The notes under the pieces were generated by a model. It searched no databases, had not been told where the DNA came from, and saw only the letters and a list, made by a program, of their open reading frames with translations. From positions 153,906 to 217,905 of the forward strand of contig NZ_MUHD01000014.1 in the NCBI RefSeq assembly GCF_002217395.1: a stretch of 64,000 bases of DNA. Reading direction: 5' to 3'. Origin of the DNA: Flavobacterium plurextorum. GTDB taxonomy: Bacteria; Bacteroidota; Bacteroidia; Flavobacteriales; Flavobacteriaceae. A program made the translations under genes and the position numbers. Within the stretch, counting starts at the first letter, position 1; each line of letters opens with the position of its first letter. Below are positions 1-8,814 of this stretch, one piece after another.

Positions 1-40
1 GCTGAACTCAAAAAATATATAAATTTGAAAAAAAAATCCG

Positions 41-577
41 TTGAAAAAATATTTAATCCAGTTCAAGCCTTTTTTAGTTTTTTTGAGCACTTTTTTTTTC
101 GTTTATATTGCATTAACATTATTGTATAAAGTGTATTTGGACGGATTTAAAGTTTATGAAGTTGACGGAATCACCAGTTTTGTTGGCCGCAATGTTGAAC
201 AAGTATTGAAGGGATTTAATTATGATGTAGAAGTTCAGGGAAATTCTACAGATTCTTGGTTAGAAGTTTTTTTGAATAATGAACATGTAGTTCGTATTAT
301 TGAAGGTTGTAATGCTGTAAGTATTATGATTCTTTTTATTTCCTTTATAATTGCATTTTCCGGAAAATTCAAGACGACACTGCTTTATGTTTTGTTTGGA
401 GTTACATTAATTTACATTTTGAATGTTTTGCGAATTGCGGTATTAACGGTTTTGTTATTTCATTTTTCTCAATACACTCATTTTTTGCATGGGGTTCTTT
501 TTCCGTTGATTATCTACAGTTCTGTTTTTATCTTATGGTTTGTTTGGGTAAACAAATTTTCTAAATATGCTAAATAG
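41..577 (+). CDS. xrtF: Exosortase family protein XrtF
   Basis: Predicted inner-membrane cysteine protease/transpeptidase that processes sorting signals of exported proteins. It is a 178-residue polytopic protein with an N-terminal membrane segment at about 9-29 and several more after residue 90. The exosortase catalytic triad is visible: Cys90 in EGCNAV, Arg131 in NVLRIAVL and His150 in FLHGVLF. The start is TTG, because an in-frame stop lies just upstream and no ATG precedes the conserved part. The next gene overlaps it by 11 bp and looks like the usual XrtF partner, which strengthens the subfamily assignment. Substrates are not visible in this window. Confidence 0.88.
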   Translation: MKKYLIQFKPFLVFLSTFFFVYIALTLLYKVYLDGFKVYEVDGITSFVGRNVEQVLKGFNYDVEVQGNSTDSWLEVFLNNEHVVRIIEGCNAVSIMILFISFIIAFSGKFKTTLLYVLFGVTLIYILNVLRIAVLTVLLFHFSQYTHFLHGVLFPLIIYSSVFILWFVWVNKFSKYAK

Positions 578-1013
578 ATTTAAAGAGCATCGAATTAAAA
601 TATTCGCTTCCATCATTATTGTACTATGCTTTGTGTTAATACGAGCTTTAGAAACGTCTTTGTTTTATGATCCTTTTTTGCAGTATTTCGAGGCCGATTT
701 CAGCGGTGTACCATTTCCTAATGTTGATGTTTTTAGATTGTTTTGCAATTTGCTGTTTCGTTTTGCTCTAAATACAGTTTTGTCTCTAATGCTTATTTAT
801 GTATTGTTTAAAGATTTAGAAATTCTAAAGTTTACGGGTTATTTGTTTTTGTTTTTTTTTCTAATTCTTTTTTCAATGTTCTTTATAATTATTCAATATT
901 TTCAAGATAGCAGTTGGGCTTTATTTTATGTGCGAAGATTTATTATTCAGCCATTGTTAGTATTGTTATTTATTCCTGCATTTTATTATCAGCTTCAAAA
1001 TTTAAAAAAATAA
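567..1013 (+). CDS. Exosortase F system-associated membrane protein
   Basis: Hydrophobic 148-residue protein with about four predicted membrane segments (roughly 10-28, 60-82, 90-110 and 125-142). Its start lies inside the 3' end of xrtF, so the two are very probably translationally coupled. In flavobacteria a small membrane protein of this size regularly follows xrtF and is annotated as exosortase F system-associated. Its molecular role is unknown; a partner of the protease in substrate handling is an inference from position only. No catalytic motif is visible. Confidence 0.8.
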   Translation: MLNRFKEHRIKIFASIIIVLCFVLIRALETSLFYDPFLQYFEADFSGVPFPNVDVFRLFCNLLFRFALNTVLSLMLIYVLFKDLEILKFTGYLFLFFFLILFSMFFIIIQYFQDSSWALFYVRRFIIQPLLVLLFIPAFYYQLQNLKK

Positions 1014-1048
1014 CATTTTATTAAGTTTTTAATCTGAGAGTTTTTGGA

Positions 1049-1056
1049 TACTTTTG
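1049..1056 (+). promoter_or_regulatory. Bacteroidota -7 promoter element (TACTTTTG)
   Basis: Exact match to the Bacteroidota -7 consensus TAnnTTTG, ending five bases before the ATG at 1061. Transcription from it would start at or next to the start codon, giving a leaderless or nearly leaderless mRNA. No convincing -33 TTG was seen. Confidence 0.4.
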
Positions 1057-1060
1057 CAGT

Positions 1061-1459
1061 ATGAATTTAAAAAAGTGCACAGTATTATTTTTAGCGTTCT
1101 TGTTGTTGGTTTCCAACGCAGGTTTTGCTTTTGATGTGCACTATTGTGGAGGAGAGGTAGCTTCAGTATCTTTAAATACTACTGCTTCTGCAACACCGCA
1201 AAAGAAATGTTGTGAAACAAAAGAAGAAAAATCATCTTGTTGTAAAGACAAAGTTGTTCATTTTGAGAAAAAATCTGACAATGCAACTTTCAAAGTTTTC
1301 TTTTTTCAGCTTATAGCGCCTGCTGTAATTCAAGAATATGACCCAATTGTATTTTTGTCTATTCCAAATTTCAAAAGCAATCAGATTACTTCTTATTATT
1401 CTGATGCTAATGCGCCCCCTTTATTTAAATTATATAATCAATATATTTTTTATTCCTGA
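1061..1459 (+). CDS. HYC_CC_PP family small exported protein
   Basis: Exported 132-residue protein with a signal peptide (about 1-24). It carries the signature that names the family: HYC at 27-29, paired cysteines CC at 50-51 and 60-61, and PP at 119-120 near the C-terminus. Function is not established. The Cys pairs and the neighbours (a TonB-dependent receptor and an exported heavy-metal-associated domain protein downstream on the same strand) suggest a role in metal handling, perhaps copper, in the periplasm or outer membrane. That role is an inference from context. A -7 promoter element lies directly before the ATG. Confidence 0.8.
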   Translation: MNLKKCTVLFLAFLLLVSNAGFAFDVHYCGGEVASVSLNTTASATPQKKCCETKEEKSSCCKDKVVHFEKKSDNATFKVFFFQLIAPAVIQEYDPIVFLSIPNFKSNQITSYYSDANAPPLFKLYNQYIFYS

Positions 1460-1563
1460 TTTTAATATTTAGAATCAAGCCTTTCTGGCTTGTTGTGCCC
1501 TGTTTTATTGTTTCGTGTTGAAGCTAAAACAGAAATTTCTAAATAATATTAAAATCTTTTTTT

Positions 1564-3570
1564 ATGCAAAAAAATATCACGCTTTTTGTGATGTTATTGC
1601 TTTCTGTTTCTGCATTTTCGCAGGAAAATCTTGAGGAAGTAAAAATTACAAAAAAGCAAAAAGGACTTAAAAAGTCTTATACTCTTACCGCAAATACATC
1701 ATTAATAACAAGTAAAGAACTTTTAAAAGCGGCCTGCTGTAATTTGGCAGAAAGCTTTGAAACTAACCCATCAATTGATGTTAATTTCTCGGACGCTTTA
1801 ACAGGAACTAAACAAATAAAAATGCTGGGCTTAACGAGTCCTTATTTATTGATTACTGAGGAAAACGTTCCTTCAGTTCGTGGTGCTTCTCAGGCTTACG
1901 GATTATCTTTTACGCCGGGAACATGGATCGAAAGTGTTCAAATTACAAAAGGAGCAGGAAGCGTTGTAAATGGTTTTGAAAGTATTTCGGGACAAATAAA
2001 TACCGAGCTTTTAAAACCGTTAAATGACGATCCTTTCTTTTTAAACTTTTACGGATCTACCGATGCGCGTTTTGAACTAAATACTCATTTTAATAAAAAA
2101 ATATCCGATAAATGGGCAACTAGTTTATTTGTTCATGGAAATGCGCGCGTTGCTAAAAATGATATGAATAACGATGGGTTTTTAGATAATCCGCTGGGGA
2201 AACAAATCAATGTTTTAAATCGTTATCAATATTTTAATCCAGAAAGCGGCTTTGTTAGTTTTATCAATTTTAGATATATGAATGATAAAAAACAAACCGG
2301 CGAATTGGATTTTGACAAGGATACAGATCGTGGAACAAAAAATCACTGGGGATCAGAGATCAACACAGAGCGTTTTGATGTTTCTACAAAAGTTGGATAT
2401 GTTTTTAAAGACATGCCTTATCAAAGTATTGGTTTTCAAAACGCTTTCAATACTCATAATCAAAACTCTTATTTTGGTTTAAATCAATACAATATTAAGC
2501 AGAATAGTTTTTACTCTAATTTAATTTTCAATTCGATTATCAGCAATACGATGCATAAATTTGCAACAGGATTGAATTTTACTTACGATCAATATCAGGA
2601 ATTTGTAAATGTAAATGATTACAGCCGTATAGATAATTCAGTTGGGGCATTCTTCGAGTATACTTATGATAATACTGATAATTTTAGTTTGGTTTTAGGA
2701 GGAAGAGTTGACAATCATAATCGACTTGGTTTTTTTGTAACACCTAGATTACATATGAGATATAACCCTTGGAAAAATGGAGTAGTTCGTTTTTCTGCAG
2801 GAAGAGGAAAACGTTCGGCTAATATTTTTGCAGAGAATCAGCAGCTTTTTGCAAGTTCAAGAACATTTTCGATTCTAGATAACGGCGGGAAAATCTATGG
2901 TTTAAATCCTGAAATAGCTTGGAATTACGGTGTTAGTTTCTCACAAAAATTCCGTCTTTTCAATAAAAATGCAGAAGCAGGATTTGATCTTTATCGTACC
3001 GATTTTAAGAATCAGGCAGTTGTTGACCTAATGCAGAGTCCGCAAGAAGTTTTGTTTTATGATTTAAAGGGAAGTTCATTTGCAAACAGTCTTCAAGTTG
3101 AATTTAATTATGAGCTGATTCATAATTTAAATTTAAGAACAGCTTATAAATATTATGATATTCAAACAGATTATTTGAGAGGTACATTTCAACGTCCCCT
3201 TCAAGCTAAACATCGTTTCTTAGGGAATCTTGAATACGAAACTAATTTAAATAATAATAAACAATGGAAATTCGATTACACTTTCAATTGGTCAGGTAAA
3301 CAGCAATTACCTTATACGGCATCAAATCCAACTGCCGATCAATTTCCTAATTACTCGCCTTCTTATGCAGTAATGAACGTTCAAGTAACACGAGTTTTTT
3401 CTCCTGTATTTGAAGTATATGTAGGTGGTGAAAACATTGGAAATTATAAACAAGAAAAAGCAATTCTTGGTGCCAATGATCCTTTTGGACCAAATTTTGA
3501 TGCTTCTATTGCATATGCGCCAATTTTTGGGCAAATGTACTACGCTGGATTACGTTTTAGAATAAAATAA
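1564..3570 (+). CDS. TonB-dependent outer-membrane receptor (probable metal or metal-chelate uptake)
   Basis: TonB-dependent receptor of 668 residues: signal peptide 1-19, plug domain at about 40-160 (KSYTLTANTSLITSKELL through ITKGAGSVVNGFESISGQIN), then a 22-strand-type beta barrel ending in an aromatic-rich strand, YYAGLRFRIK. It lacks the N-terminal carboxypeptidase-like domain found in the two GLPGLI-linked receptors of this window. The plug contains an unusual Cys-Cys (residues 58-59). It sits between a HYC_CC_PP protein and an HMA-domain protein, only 24 bp before the latter, so the three probably act together. Metal specificity (copper or similar) is an inference from neighbours and cannot be read from the barrel. 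Confidence 0.85.
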   Translation: MQKNITLFVMLLLSVSAFSQENLEEVKITKKQKGLKKSYTLTANTSLITSKELLKAACCNLAESFETNPSIDVNFSDALTGTKQIKMLGLTSPYLLITEENVPSVRGASQAYGLSFTPGTWIESVQITKGAGSVVNGFESISGQINTELLKPLNDDPFFLNFYGSTDARFELNTHFNKKISDKWATSLFVHGNARVAKNDMNNDGFLDNPLGKQINVLNRYQYFNPESGFVSFINFRYMNDKKQTGELDFDKDTDRGTKNHWGSEINTERFDVSTKVGYVFKDMPYQSIGFQNAFNTHNQNSYFGLNQYNIKQNSFYSNLIFNSIISNTMHKFATGLNFTYDQYQEFVNVNDYSRIDNSVGAFFEYTYDNTDNFSLVLGGRVDNHNRLGFFVTPRLHMRYNPWKNGVVRFSAGRGKRSANIFAENQQLFASSRTFSILDNGGKIYGLNPEIAWNYGVSFSQKFRLFNKNAEAGFDLYRTDFKNQAVVDLMQSPQEVLFYDLKGSSFANSLQVEFNYELIHNLNLRTAYKYYDIQTDYLRGTFQRPLQAKHRFLGNLEYETNLNNNKQWKFDYTFNWSGKQQLPYTASNPTADQFPNYSPSYAVMNVQVTRVFSPVFEVYVGGENIGNYKQEKAILGANDPFGPNFDASIAYAPIFGQMYYAGLRFRIK

Positions 3571-3594
3571 ATTTTAATATAAATAATAAATAAA

Positions 3595-3936
3595 ATGAGA
3601 AATATCGTGTTAATTGCAATGATGGTTTTTTTAGGTTTTTCAGCTCAGGCACAATCTAAAAAGAATAAGAATTTAAAATACACAACAGAGGTTAACGGCA
3701 GCTGTGAACTGTGCAAAAAACGTATTGAAAAAGCGGCTTATAATGTGCCTGGTGTAAAAACGGCGACTTGGGATATTGGTTCACATCAACTTGCTGTGAT
3801 TTTAAACGAAGAGAAATCATCAACAGCAGATTTAAATGCTGCTATTGCAAAGGTTGGGCATGACACAAAAGAAGTTAAAGCAACAGATGCTGATTATGAA
3901 GCTTTGCATTCTTGCTGCAAGTATGTAAGAGAATAA
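3595..3936 (+). CDS. Exported heavy-metal-associated (HMA) domain protein
   Basis: Small exported protein of 113 residues: signal peptide 1-20, then an HMA/copper-chaperone-like ferredoxin fold. The metal-binding loop is CELC (Cys37 and Cys40), within GSCELCKKRIEKAA, and is followed by the usual helix and the VPGV turn. A further Cys-Cys pair (107-108) lies near the C-terminus and may add ligands. It follows the TonB receptor by 24 bp on the same strand and is followed by a strong terminator, so it probably closes the metal cluster. A periplasmic metallochaperone is the likely role; the metal is not determined. Confidence 0.82.
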   Translation: MRNIVLIAMMVFLGFSAQAQSKKNKNLKYTTEVNGSCELCKKRIEKAAYNVPGVKTATWDIGSHQLAVILNEEKSSTADLNAAIAKVGHDTKEVKATDADYEALHSCCKYVRE

Positions 3937-3948
3937 CAGAGCCTTTTG

Positions 3949-3973
3949 AAAGCCCAAGTGAACCTTGGGCTTT
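3949..3973 (+). terminator. Intrinsic terminator after the HMA gene
   Basis: A 10-bp perfect stem, AAAGCCCAAG / CTTGGGCTTT, with a 5-base loop, 12 bases after the stop codon and followed by a short T run. Confidence 0.8.
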
Positions 3974-4070
3974 TCAATAGTTAATTTATCTTTAAAATAT
4001 GGCATTTAATTGTGGTTAAAACAATTTATTGTTAATTTCACGAACTTATAAGTATAACCAAATTCTTTTT

Positions 4071-4751
4071 ATGAATAATTTTGATTGGACACAGTTAATA
4101 AACCCTGAATTTTATATAACTTTAAATATCGGAGGTTTTGAAATTGGGTTATTTATTGTTCTGTTTATAGTTTATGCTGAAACAGGACTTTTCGCAGGCT
4201 TTTTTCTGCCAGGAGATAGTTTACTTTTTTTAGCAGGTATTTACAGCCGTGACTTAATTCAAAATGTGGCATATATTCCAGGCGACTTTTTAAATGTATT
4301 TTTGCTTGCATTGGGAGTTGCTGTAATGGGGGTTTTGGGTAATATGACAGGTTATTGGTTTGGTGCCAAAAGCGGTTATTACTTATTTAAGAAAGAAGAC
4401 TCTTTTTGGTTTAAAAAGAAATACCTGTTGCAGTCAAAAGATTTCTTTGAAAAGTATGGTGGTAAAGCAATCATTTATGCTCGTTTTCTGCCAATTTTTA
4501 GAACTTTCGCGCCAATTGTTGCAGGGATAGTTTCTATGGATAAAAAGAAATTCATGTTTTACAATATTTTAAGTTCTTTCTTATGGTCGTTTATCTTGAT
4601 TTTTGCAGGACATTATTTATACGGTGTCTTCTTGAAACAAGGAATTGATTTAAAGCACCATATTGAATACATTATCATTATTATTGTTGTCATTTCTACT
4701 TTCCCGGTTTTGGTTAAGCTTTTAAAGAAAAGACCAGCTGAGAAAATCTAA
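4071..4751 (+). CDS. DedA family membrane protein
   Basis: DedA/SNARE-associated family inner-membrane protein. Translated from ATG 4071 it has 226 residues; an upstream in-frame TTG at 4029 would add 14 residues that are not family-like, so ATG is preferred. Family hallmarks are visible: the E-x-G-L-F-AGFFLPGDSLLF region, GNMTGYWFG, and the YGGKAIIYARFLPIFRTFAPIVAG segment with the conserved Arg and Pro residues. DedA proteins are linked to membrane homeostasis and polyprenyl-phosphate or phospholipid flipping in other bacteria; the substrate here is not known. It is transcribed alone and ends at a perfect-palindrome terminator. Confidence 0.88.
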   Translation: MNNFDWTQLINPEFYITLNIGGFEIGLFIVLFIVYAETGLFAGFFLPGDSLLFLAGIYSRDLIQNVAYIPGDFLNVFLLALGVAVMGVLGNMTGYWFGAKSGYYLFKKEDSFWFKKKYLLQSKDFFEKYGGKAIIYARFLPIFRTFAPIVAGIVSMDKKKFMFYNILSSFLWSFILIFAGHYLYGVFLKQGIDLKHHIEYIIIIIVVISTFPVLVKLLKKRPAEKI

Positions 4752-4772
4752 AGAAAATCTATAAATAAAAAA

Positions 4773-4800
4773 AAGTCCGAAGTTTAAACTTCGGACTTTT
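4773..4800. terminator. Perfect 28-bp palindromic terminator
   Basis: A 14-bp perfect inverted repeat (AAAGTCCGAAGTTT and its complement) about 20 bases after the dedA stop, followed by T residues on the plus strand and preceded by A residues, so it could work in both directions. Confidence 0.85.
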
Positions 4801-4802
4801 TT

Positions 4803-5095
4803 TATGTCTCTAATTAAGGCATGAAGATTACTCTATAAGATATCATTCTTGGAACGACAACACAAGTATAGAAGATCGTGTTTTTTTGTTTCCTTGCGTT
4901 TTAATCAAAGAAATAGAGATGCTGTATTATGTCTCAGTACTAGAAACTACTGATAGTTATAAAGTGATGATATAAAAAAACTGCAAATCAGTTTGAAAAA
5001 GCTGAGTTGCAGTTTATATTAATTTTTTATTGTTGAAATAGAAGATATTTCTACGTTTGGTATTTTGAGATTAAAAAAAATGGAAGACTTAAATC
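4803..5095. other. Intergenic region between convergent dedA and rodA
   Basis: No open reading frame with coding character was seen. The region contains a minus-strand hairpin terminator near 4975-5015 for the cell-elongation cluster; the rest holds nothing I recognise. Confidence 0.6.
4976..5016 (-). terminator. Hairpin terminator for the purH-mre-rodA cluster
   Basis: Inverted repeat with arms ACTGCAAATCAG and CTGAGTTGCAGT (one mismatch). On the minus strand it is followed by a run of seven T residues. It lies about 80 bases beyond the rodA stop. Confidence 0.65.
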
Positions 5096-6331
5096 TTACC
5101 ATTCATTTACTTTATTGGCATCCATCTTCAAGAAAATAAATAATAAAATAGTGAATCCCCATAAACCAGAACCTCCATACGAAAAGAAGGGTAGAGGAAC
5201 TCCAATGGTTGGGAAAATTCCAATAACCATGGCAATATTTACAAAGAAATGGGTGAATAAAATTCCTGCAACGCAATAGCCATAAACACGGCTGAATTTG
5301 GTTTTTTGCCTTTCAGCTAAATAAATTACTCTCAAAAATAAGCCCACAAAAAGTAAAATAACTACTAAAGAACCAGCAAATCCCCATTCTTCACCTACAG
5401 TTGTAAAAATATAATCGGTATGTTGTTCAGGAACGAATCCTCCTTTAGTTTGTGTGCCTTCTAAAAAGCCTTTTCCTATCCATCCTCCGGATCCAATTGC
5501 AATTTCAGATTGGTTGGTGTTATAACCAATACCTTTCATATCTACAGTTTTTCCTAAAAGAATATTGAAACGGTCTCTGTGGTGTTGTTTAAAAACGTTA
5601 TCGAATACATAATCAACAGAAAGTACGAAACCTGACATTACTGCTAATAAAATAGCGCTTAAAATAATGTTTCGATCTACTGCTCGTCCTTTAAAATGTA
5701 TAATAATAAGTACTCCTAACGCAATCAAAATAACGGCATAGGGCTCTAAAACGAGAGTTAATACAAATAAAAGGATGGTAATAAAACCTGTCCAAACGTA
5801 CCAAGATGGAAGTCCCTCTCTAAATAAAACAAGGATGAAAACACTATATATTAATGCACTTCCAGGATCGGGTTGAGGCAGAATCAGCATTACTGGCAAA
5901 AAAACGATTGCTAATGCCTGCAGCTGTCTATTCGTTTCTTTAAGGTTAATTTGGGTATCGCTTAAATATTTAGCTAATGCTAATGATGTAGCAGCTTTTG
6001 CAAACTCAGATGGCTGCAAAGTGAAGCTTCCAATAGCGTACCAGCATCTTTGTCCTGCAATAGTTTTTCCAAAAAGAAACAATCCGGCTAATGATAACAG
6101 AGATACTCCAAATATTATACTGGCGTATTTTTCGTAAAATTTTCCATCAACAAAAAGCACAACAAAAATTAAAGGAATAGTACACCCAATAAAGATTAAT
6201 TGCTTTTGGTAAGTTCCATCCGTTGATAATAGTGATGACGAATAAATATTCAGCCACCCTAATATTACCAATGCAATATAGATAAAGACACTTATCCAGT
6301 CAATGTTATTTTTTACACTTTGATTTTTCAT
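5096..6331 (-). CDS. rodA: Rod shape-determining protein RodA (peptidoglycan glycosyltransferase)
   Basis: SEDS-family membrane glycosyltransferase that polymerises lipid II for lateral wall growth together with the class B PBP encoded just upstream. It has 411 residues with about ten membrane segments. SEDS signatures are clear: the GSFTLQPSEFAK segment, QPDPGSALIY, the long extracytoplasmic loop with GFVPEQHTDYIFTTVGEEWG, and the C-terminal GVPLPFFSYGGSGLWG. It is the last gene of the cluster, 15 bp after mrdA, consistent with co-expression of the glycosyltransferase and transpeptidase. Confidence 0.96.
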   Translation of the reverse strand: MKNQSVKNNIDWISVFIYIALVILGWLNIYSSSLLSTDGTYQKQLIFIGCTIPLIFVVLFVDGKFYEKYASIIFGVSLLSLAGLFLFGKTIAGQRCWYAIGSFTLQPSEFAKAATSLALAKYLSDTQINLKETNRQLQALAIVFLPVMLILPQPDPGSALIYSVFILVLFREGLPSWYVWTGFITILLFVLTLVLEPYAVILIALGVLIIIHFKGRAVDRNIILSAILLAVMSGFVLSVDYVFDNVFKQHHRDRFNILLGKTVDMKGIGYNTNQSEIAIGSGGWIGKGFLEGTQTKGGFVPEQHTDYIFTTVGEEWGFAGSLVVILLFVGLFLRVIYLAERQKTKFSRVYGYCVAGILFTHFFVNIAMVIGIFPTIGVPLPFFSYGGSGLWGFTILLFIFLKMDANKVNEW

Positions 6332-6346
6332 TTGAAATAATCTTTC

Positions 6347-8311
6347 TTAGTTCTTTTTAGTAGTGTCTATTGTTGTTTTTTTAACTTCTGTTTTTGGAGC
6401 TGTCGTTTTTGGGGTAATAATTTTAGCTTTTAAAATGGAATCTTTTGGTGTAGATTCGATTTTACTAGCTTCGCTCATTCCTCCTAGTTTGGCATATTCG
6501 CTCGCTAAACTTTTATTTAAAACACGAATCTCTAAATCAGTTCTCGTTATTTTTTTTCTTAAATACTTTTCTATCATTAAACTCGCAATCGGACCAGCTA
6601 CTGTTGCTCCAAAACCTCCATTTTCAATCATAATCGCAATCGCGATTTTTGGATTGTCTTTTGGTGCAAATGCAACAAAAATAGAGTGGTCTTTAAGCTG
6701 TGTTCTTTTACCGTTAATTTTTGCAAAGTTTTCAGCTGTACCCGTTTTTCCACAAATATCAATTCCTTCAACTCTTAAGGCGTGTGCCGTACCTTTATTG
6801 TACACATCAAATAAACCGCTTATAACAGGCGGAAAATATTTTTGGTCAATAGAAGTAGTGTGTTTAGTTGTAAATTTTGGATCAATTTTTTCACCTTCAA
6901 TTTTTTTAATGATATGAGGCGTGTAATAGTATCCTTGATTTGCAACAGTTGCCATCATATTCGCAAGCTGAATAGGTGTCATTAAAACCTCTCCTTGGCC
7001 AATTGCATTCGAAACAATTGTTGTGCTTCTCCAGCCTCCGTTAGGATAAATTCGTTTATAGGTTTTAGAATTTGGGATATTACCTCTTTTTCCTGTTGGT
7101 AAATCATATCCCATAAATTGACCTAAACCAAAACTTCTCATATGATCGCTCCAAACATCTACAGCTTTACCTGGATTTGCATATTTGTTAATAGTTAACA
7201 TGTATGCTTGCGCAAAGTAAGTGTTGCAGGAATTATAAATACCGTTATGCAATTGATGAGGTCCAAATCCGTGACATTTCATAAAGCGGCCACGTCCATA
7301 ACTAAATCCATGATGACACATAAAAGTAGTTTGTTCGTTGATAACGCCTTCTTGCAGAGCTGCTAAACCAGTTAAGATTTTAAACGGAGAACCAGGAGGA
7401 TACTCGGCTAAAAGTCCTCTGTCATACAACGGTTTTGCAATCGAATCATGATATAAAAGAGTATAGTTTTTAGAACGTTGTCTTCCAACTAGGATTCCTG
7501 GGTCATATGACGGAGCGGTTACTAATGCTAAAATCTCTCCCGTTTTAGGTTCGATAGCAACAATTCCTCCTCTTTTATTAATCATTAACTCTTGGCCATA
7601 CTTTTGAAGTTCAGCGTCGATTGTTAAATTAATATCTTCTCCAGCAACAGCGATCGTGTCGTATTTACCTTCTTTATAAGAGCCGATTTCACGGTTATAT
7701 TTGTCTTTCTGAATGTATTTCACACCTTTTATACCGCGTAAAACTTCTTCGTAGCTTTGTTCAACACCTTGCTGTCCAATTAAATCACCACTGTTATAAT
7801 AAGGGTTTTTTGCAATTAAAGCCTCGTTTACTTGTGTAATAAAACCAAATATGTTGGCGCCATAATCGACTTCGTAATCACGAAGAGAACGTTTTTGAAA
7901 ATAAAAACCTTCGTATTTCCTGATTTTCTCTTGGAAAGCAGCAAATTCATTTTTATTTAACTGCGCTAAAAATACTGATGGTAATCGTGGACTGTAAACT
8001 TTTGCTTTAGCAACTCTTTTCTCGTAATCTTCGGGAGTAATGTTTAGTAATGCGCAAAACTCTGGAATGTTCAGATTTTCTTTAATATCTCTAGGAATTA
8101 CCATGATATCGTAAGAAGCCTGATTGGCAACCAGTAATTTGCCATTTCGGTCATAGATATATCCTCTTTCTGGATAATCATAGACTTTTTTAATGGCATT
8201 GTTTTCTGATTTCAATTTAAACGAATCATCAATGATCTGCAGATAAAATATCCGCATTACTAGCAAAGATGCTGCAATAATAATTAAAGAGGGCAGCAGA
8301 ACTTTTCTCAT
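6347..8311 (-). CDS. mrdA: Penicillin-binding protein 2 (elongation transpeptidase)
   Basis: Class B penicillin-binding protein of 654 residues: one N-terminal membrane anchor (about 5-26), a dimerisation/pedestal domain, and a C-terminal transpeptidase domain. All three active-site motifs are present: SxxK as Ser308-Pro-Phe-Lys311, SxN as Ser361-Cys-Asn363, and KTG at 522-524. The tail after about residue 600 is Lys/Thr-rich and low in complexity. The start overlaps the end of mreD by 4 bp and rodA follows at 15 bp, the usual arrangement of the elongasome pair. Confidence 0.96.
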   Translation of the reverse strand: MRKVLLPSLIIIAASLLVMRIFYLQIIDDSFKLKSENNAIKKVYDYPERGYIYDRNGKLLVANQASYDIMVIPRDIKENLNIPEFCALLNITPEDYEKRVAKAKVYSPRLPSVFLAQLNKNEFAAFQEKIRKYEGFYFQKRSLRDYEVDYGANIFGFITQVNEALIAKNPYYNSGDLIGQQGVEQSYEEVLRGIKGVKYIQKDKYNREIGSYKEGKYDTIAVAGEDINLTIDAELQKYGQELMINKRGGIVAIEPKTGEILALVTAPSYDPGILVGRQRSKNYTLLYHDSIAKPLYDRGLLAEYPPGSPFKILTGLAALQEGVINEQTTFMCHHGFSYGRGRFMKCHGFGPHQLHNGIYNSCNTYFAQAYMLTINKYANPGKAVDVWSDHMRSFGLGQFMGYDLPTGKRGNIPNSKTYKRIYPNGGWRSTTIVSNAIGQGEVLMTPIQLANMMATVANQGYYYTPHIIKKIEGEKIDPKFTTKHTTSIDQKYFPPVISGLFDVYNKGTAHALRVEGIDICGKTGTAENFAKINGKRTQLKDHSIFVAFAPKDNPKIAIAIMIENGGFGATVAGPIASLMIEKYLRKKITRTDLEIRVLNKSLASEYAKLGGMSEASKIESTPKDSILKAKIITPKTTAPKTEVKKTTIDTTKKN

Positions 8312-8814
8312 CGTTTATTGGGCTTAATAAGATAAATTATTATAATTGAAGTGATTATTGTAAAAATGGTGCTGAACAAGGTTCGCAGTAAAATGTCTAG
8401 TATAAATTTAAATTGAAAAGCTTCTAATGTAAATAGTATAATATGATGCAATAAAACAGATACTAGAATAAATGAAAACCTTTCGGGTGTTAAAGATTCA
8501 TTTAGTTTAATAGTTTGATATTCATAACTTAAACCGAATGAAAATTTAAAGATATAAGGCCTGTAATAGGCTAGAATTACACAAGCAGTTGCATGAATTC
8601 CGCCAGAATTACAAAACATATCCATCATCAATCCTAATAAAAAACTAGAAATAATTAATCCTGCTCTATTACTGTTCACAGGATATAATATAATATACAA
8701 GATATATGGGAAGGGACTTATGTACCCTAAAAAATTCATATTATTGAAAATAACAACCTGAATTGCTAGTAAAATAATAAAACGAAGAATATTGACTAAT
8801 AAAGCGCTATTCAT
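8308..8814 (-). CDS. mreD: Rod shape-determining protein MreD
   Basis: Small integral membrane protein of 168 residues with about five hydrophobic segments and the acidic/Gly segment LLGLMMDMFCNSGGIHATACVILAYYRP, typical of Bacteroidota MreD. It is poorly conserved in sequence, so the call leans on size, topology and strict position between mreC (8-bp overlap) and mrdA (4-bp overlap). It scaffolds the MreBCD-RodA-PBP2 elongation complex in the inner membrane. Confidence 0.92.
   Translation of the reverse strand: MNSALLVNILRFIILLAIQVVIFNNMNFLGYISPFPYILYIILYPVNSNRAGLIISSFLLGLMMDMFCNSGGIHATACVILAYYRPYIFKFSFGLSYEYQTIKLNESLTPERFSFILVSVLLHHIILFTLEAFQFKFILDILLRTLFSTIFTIITSIIIIYLIKPNKR

Noticed and set aside
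1..40. Possible end of a gene upstream of xrtF (frame stopping at base 22)
   Set aside because: Only seven codons are visible, so nothing can be identified.
6363..6917. A 184-codon open frame on the plus strand opposite mrdA
   Set aside because: It is antisense to the conserved PBP2 transpeptidase domain and its translation has no family features; a shadow of the codon usage of mrdA.
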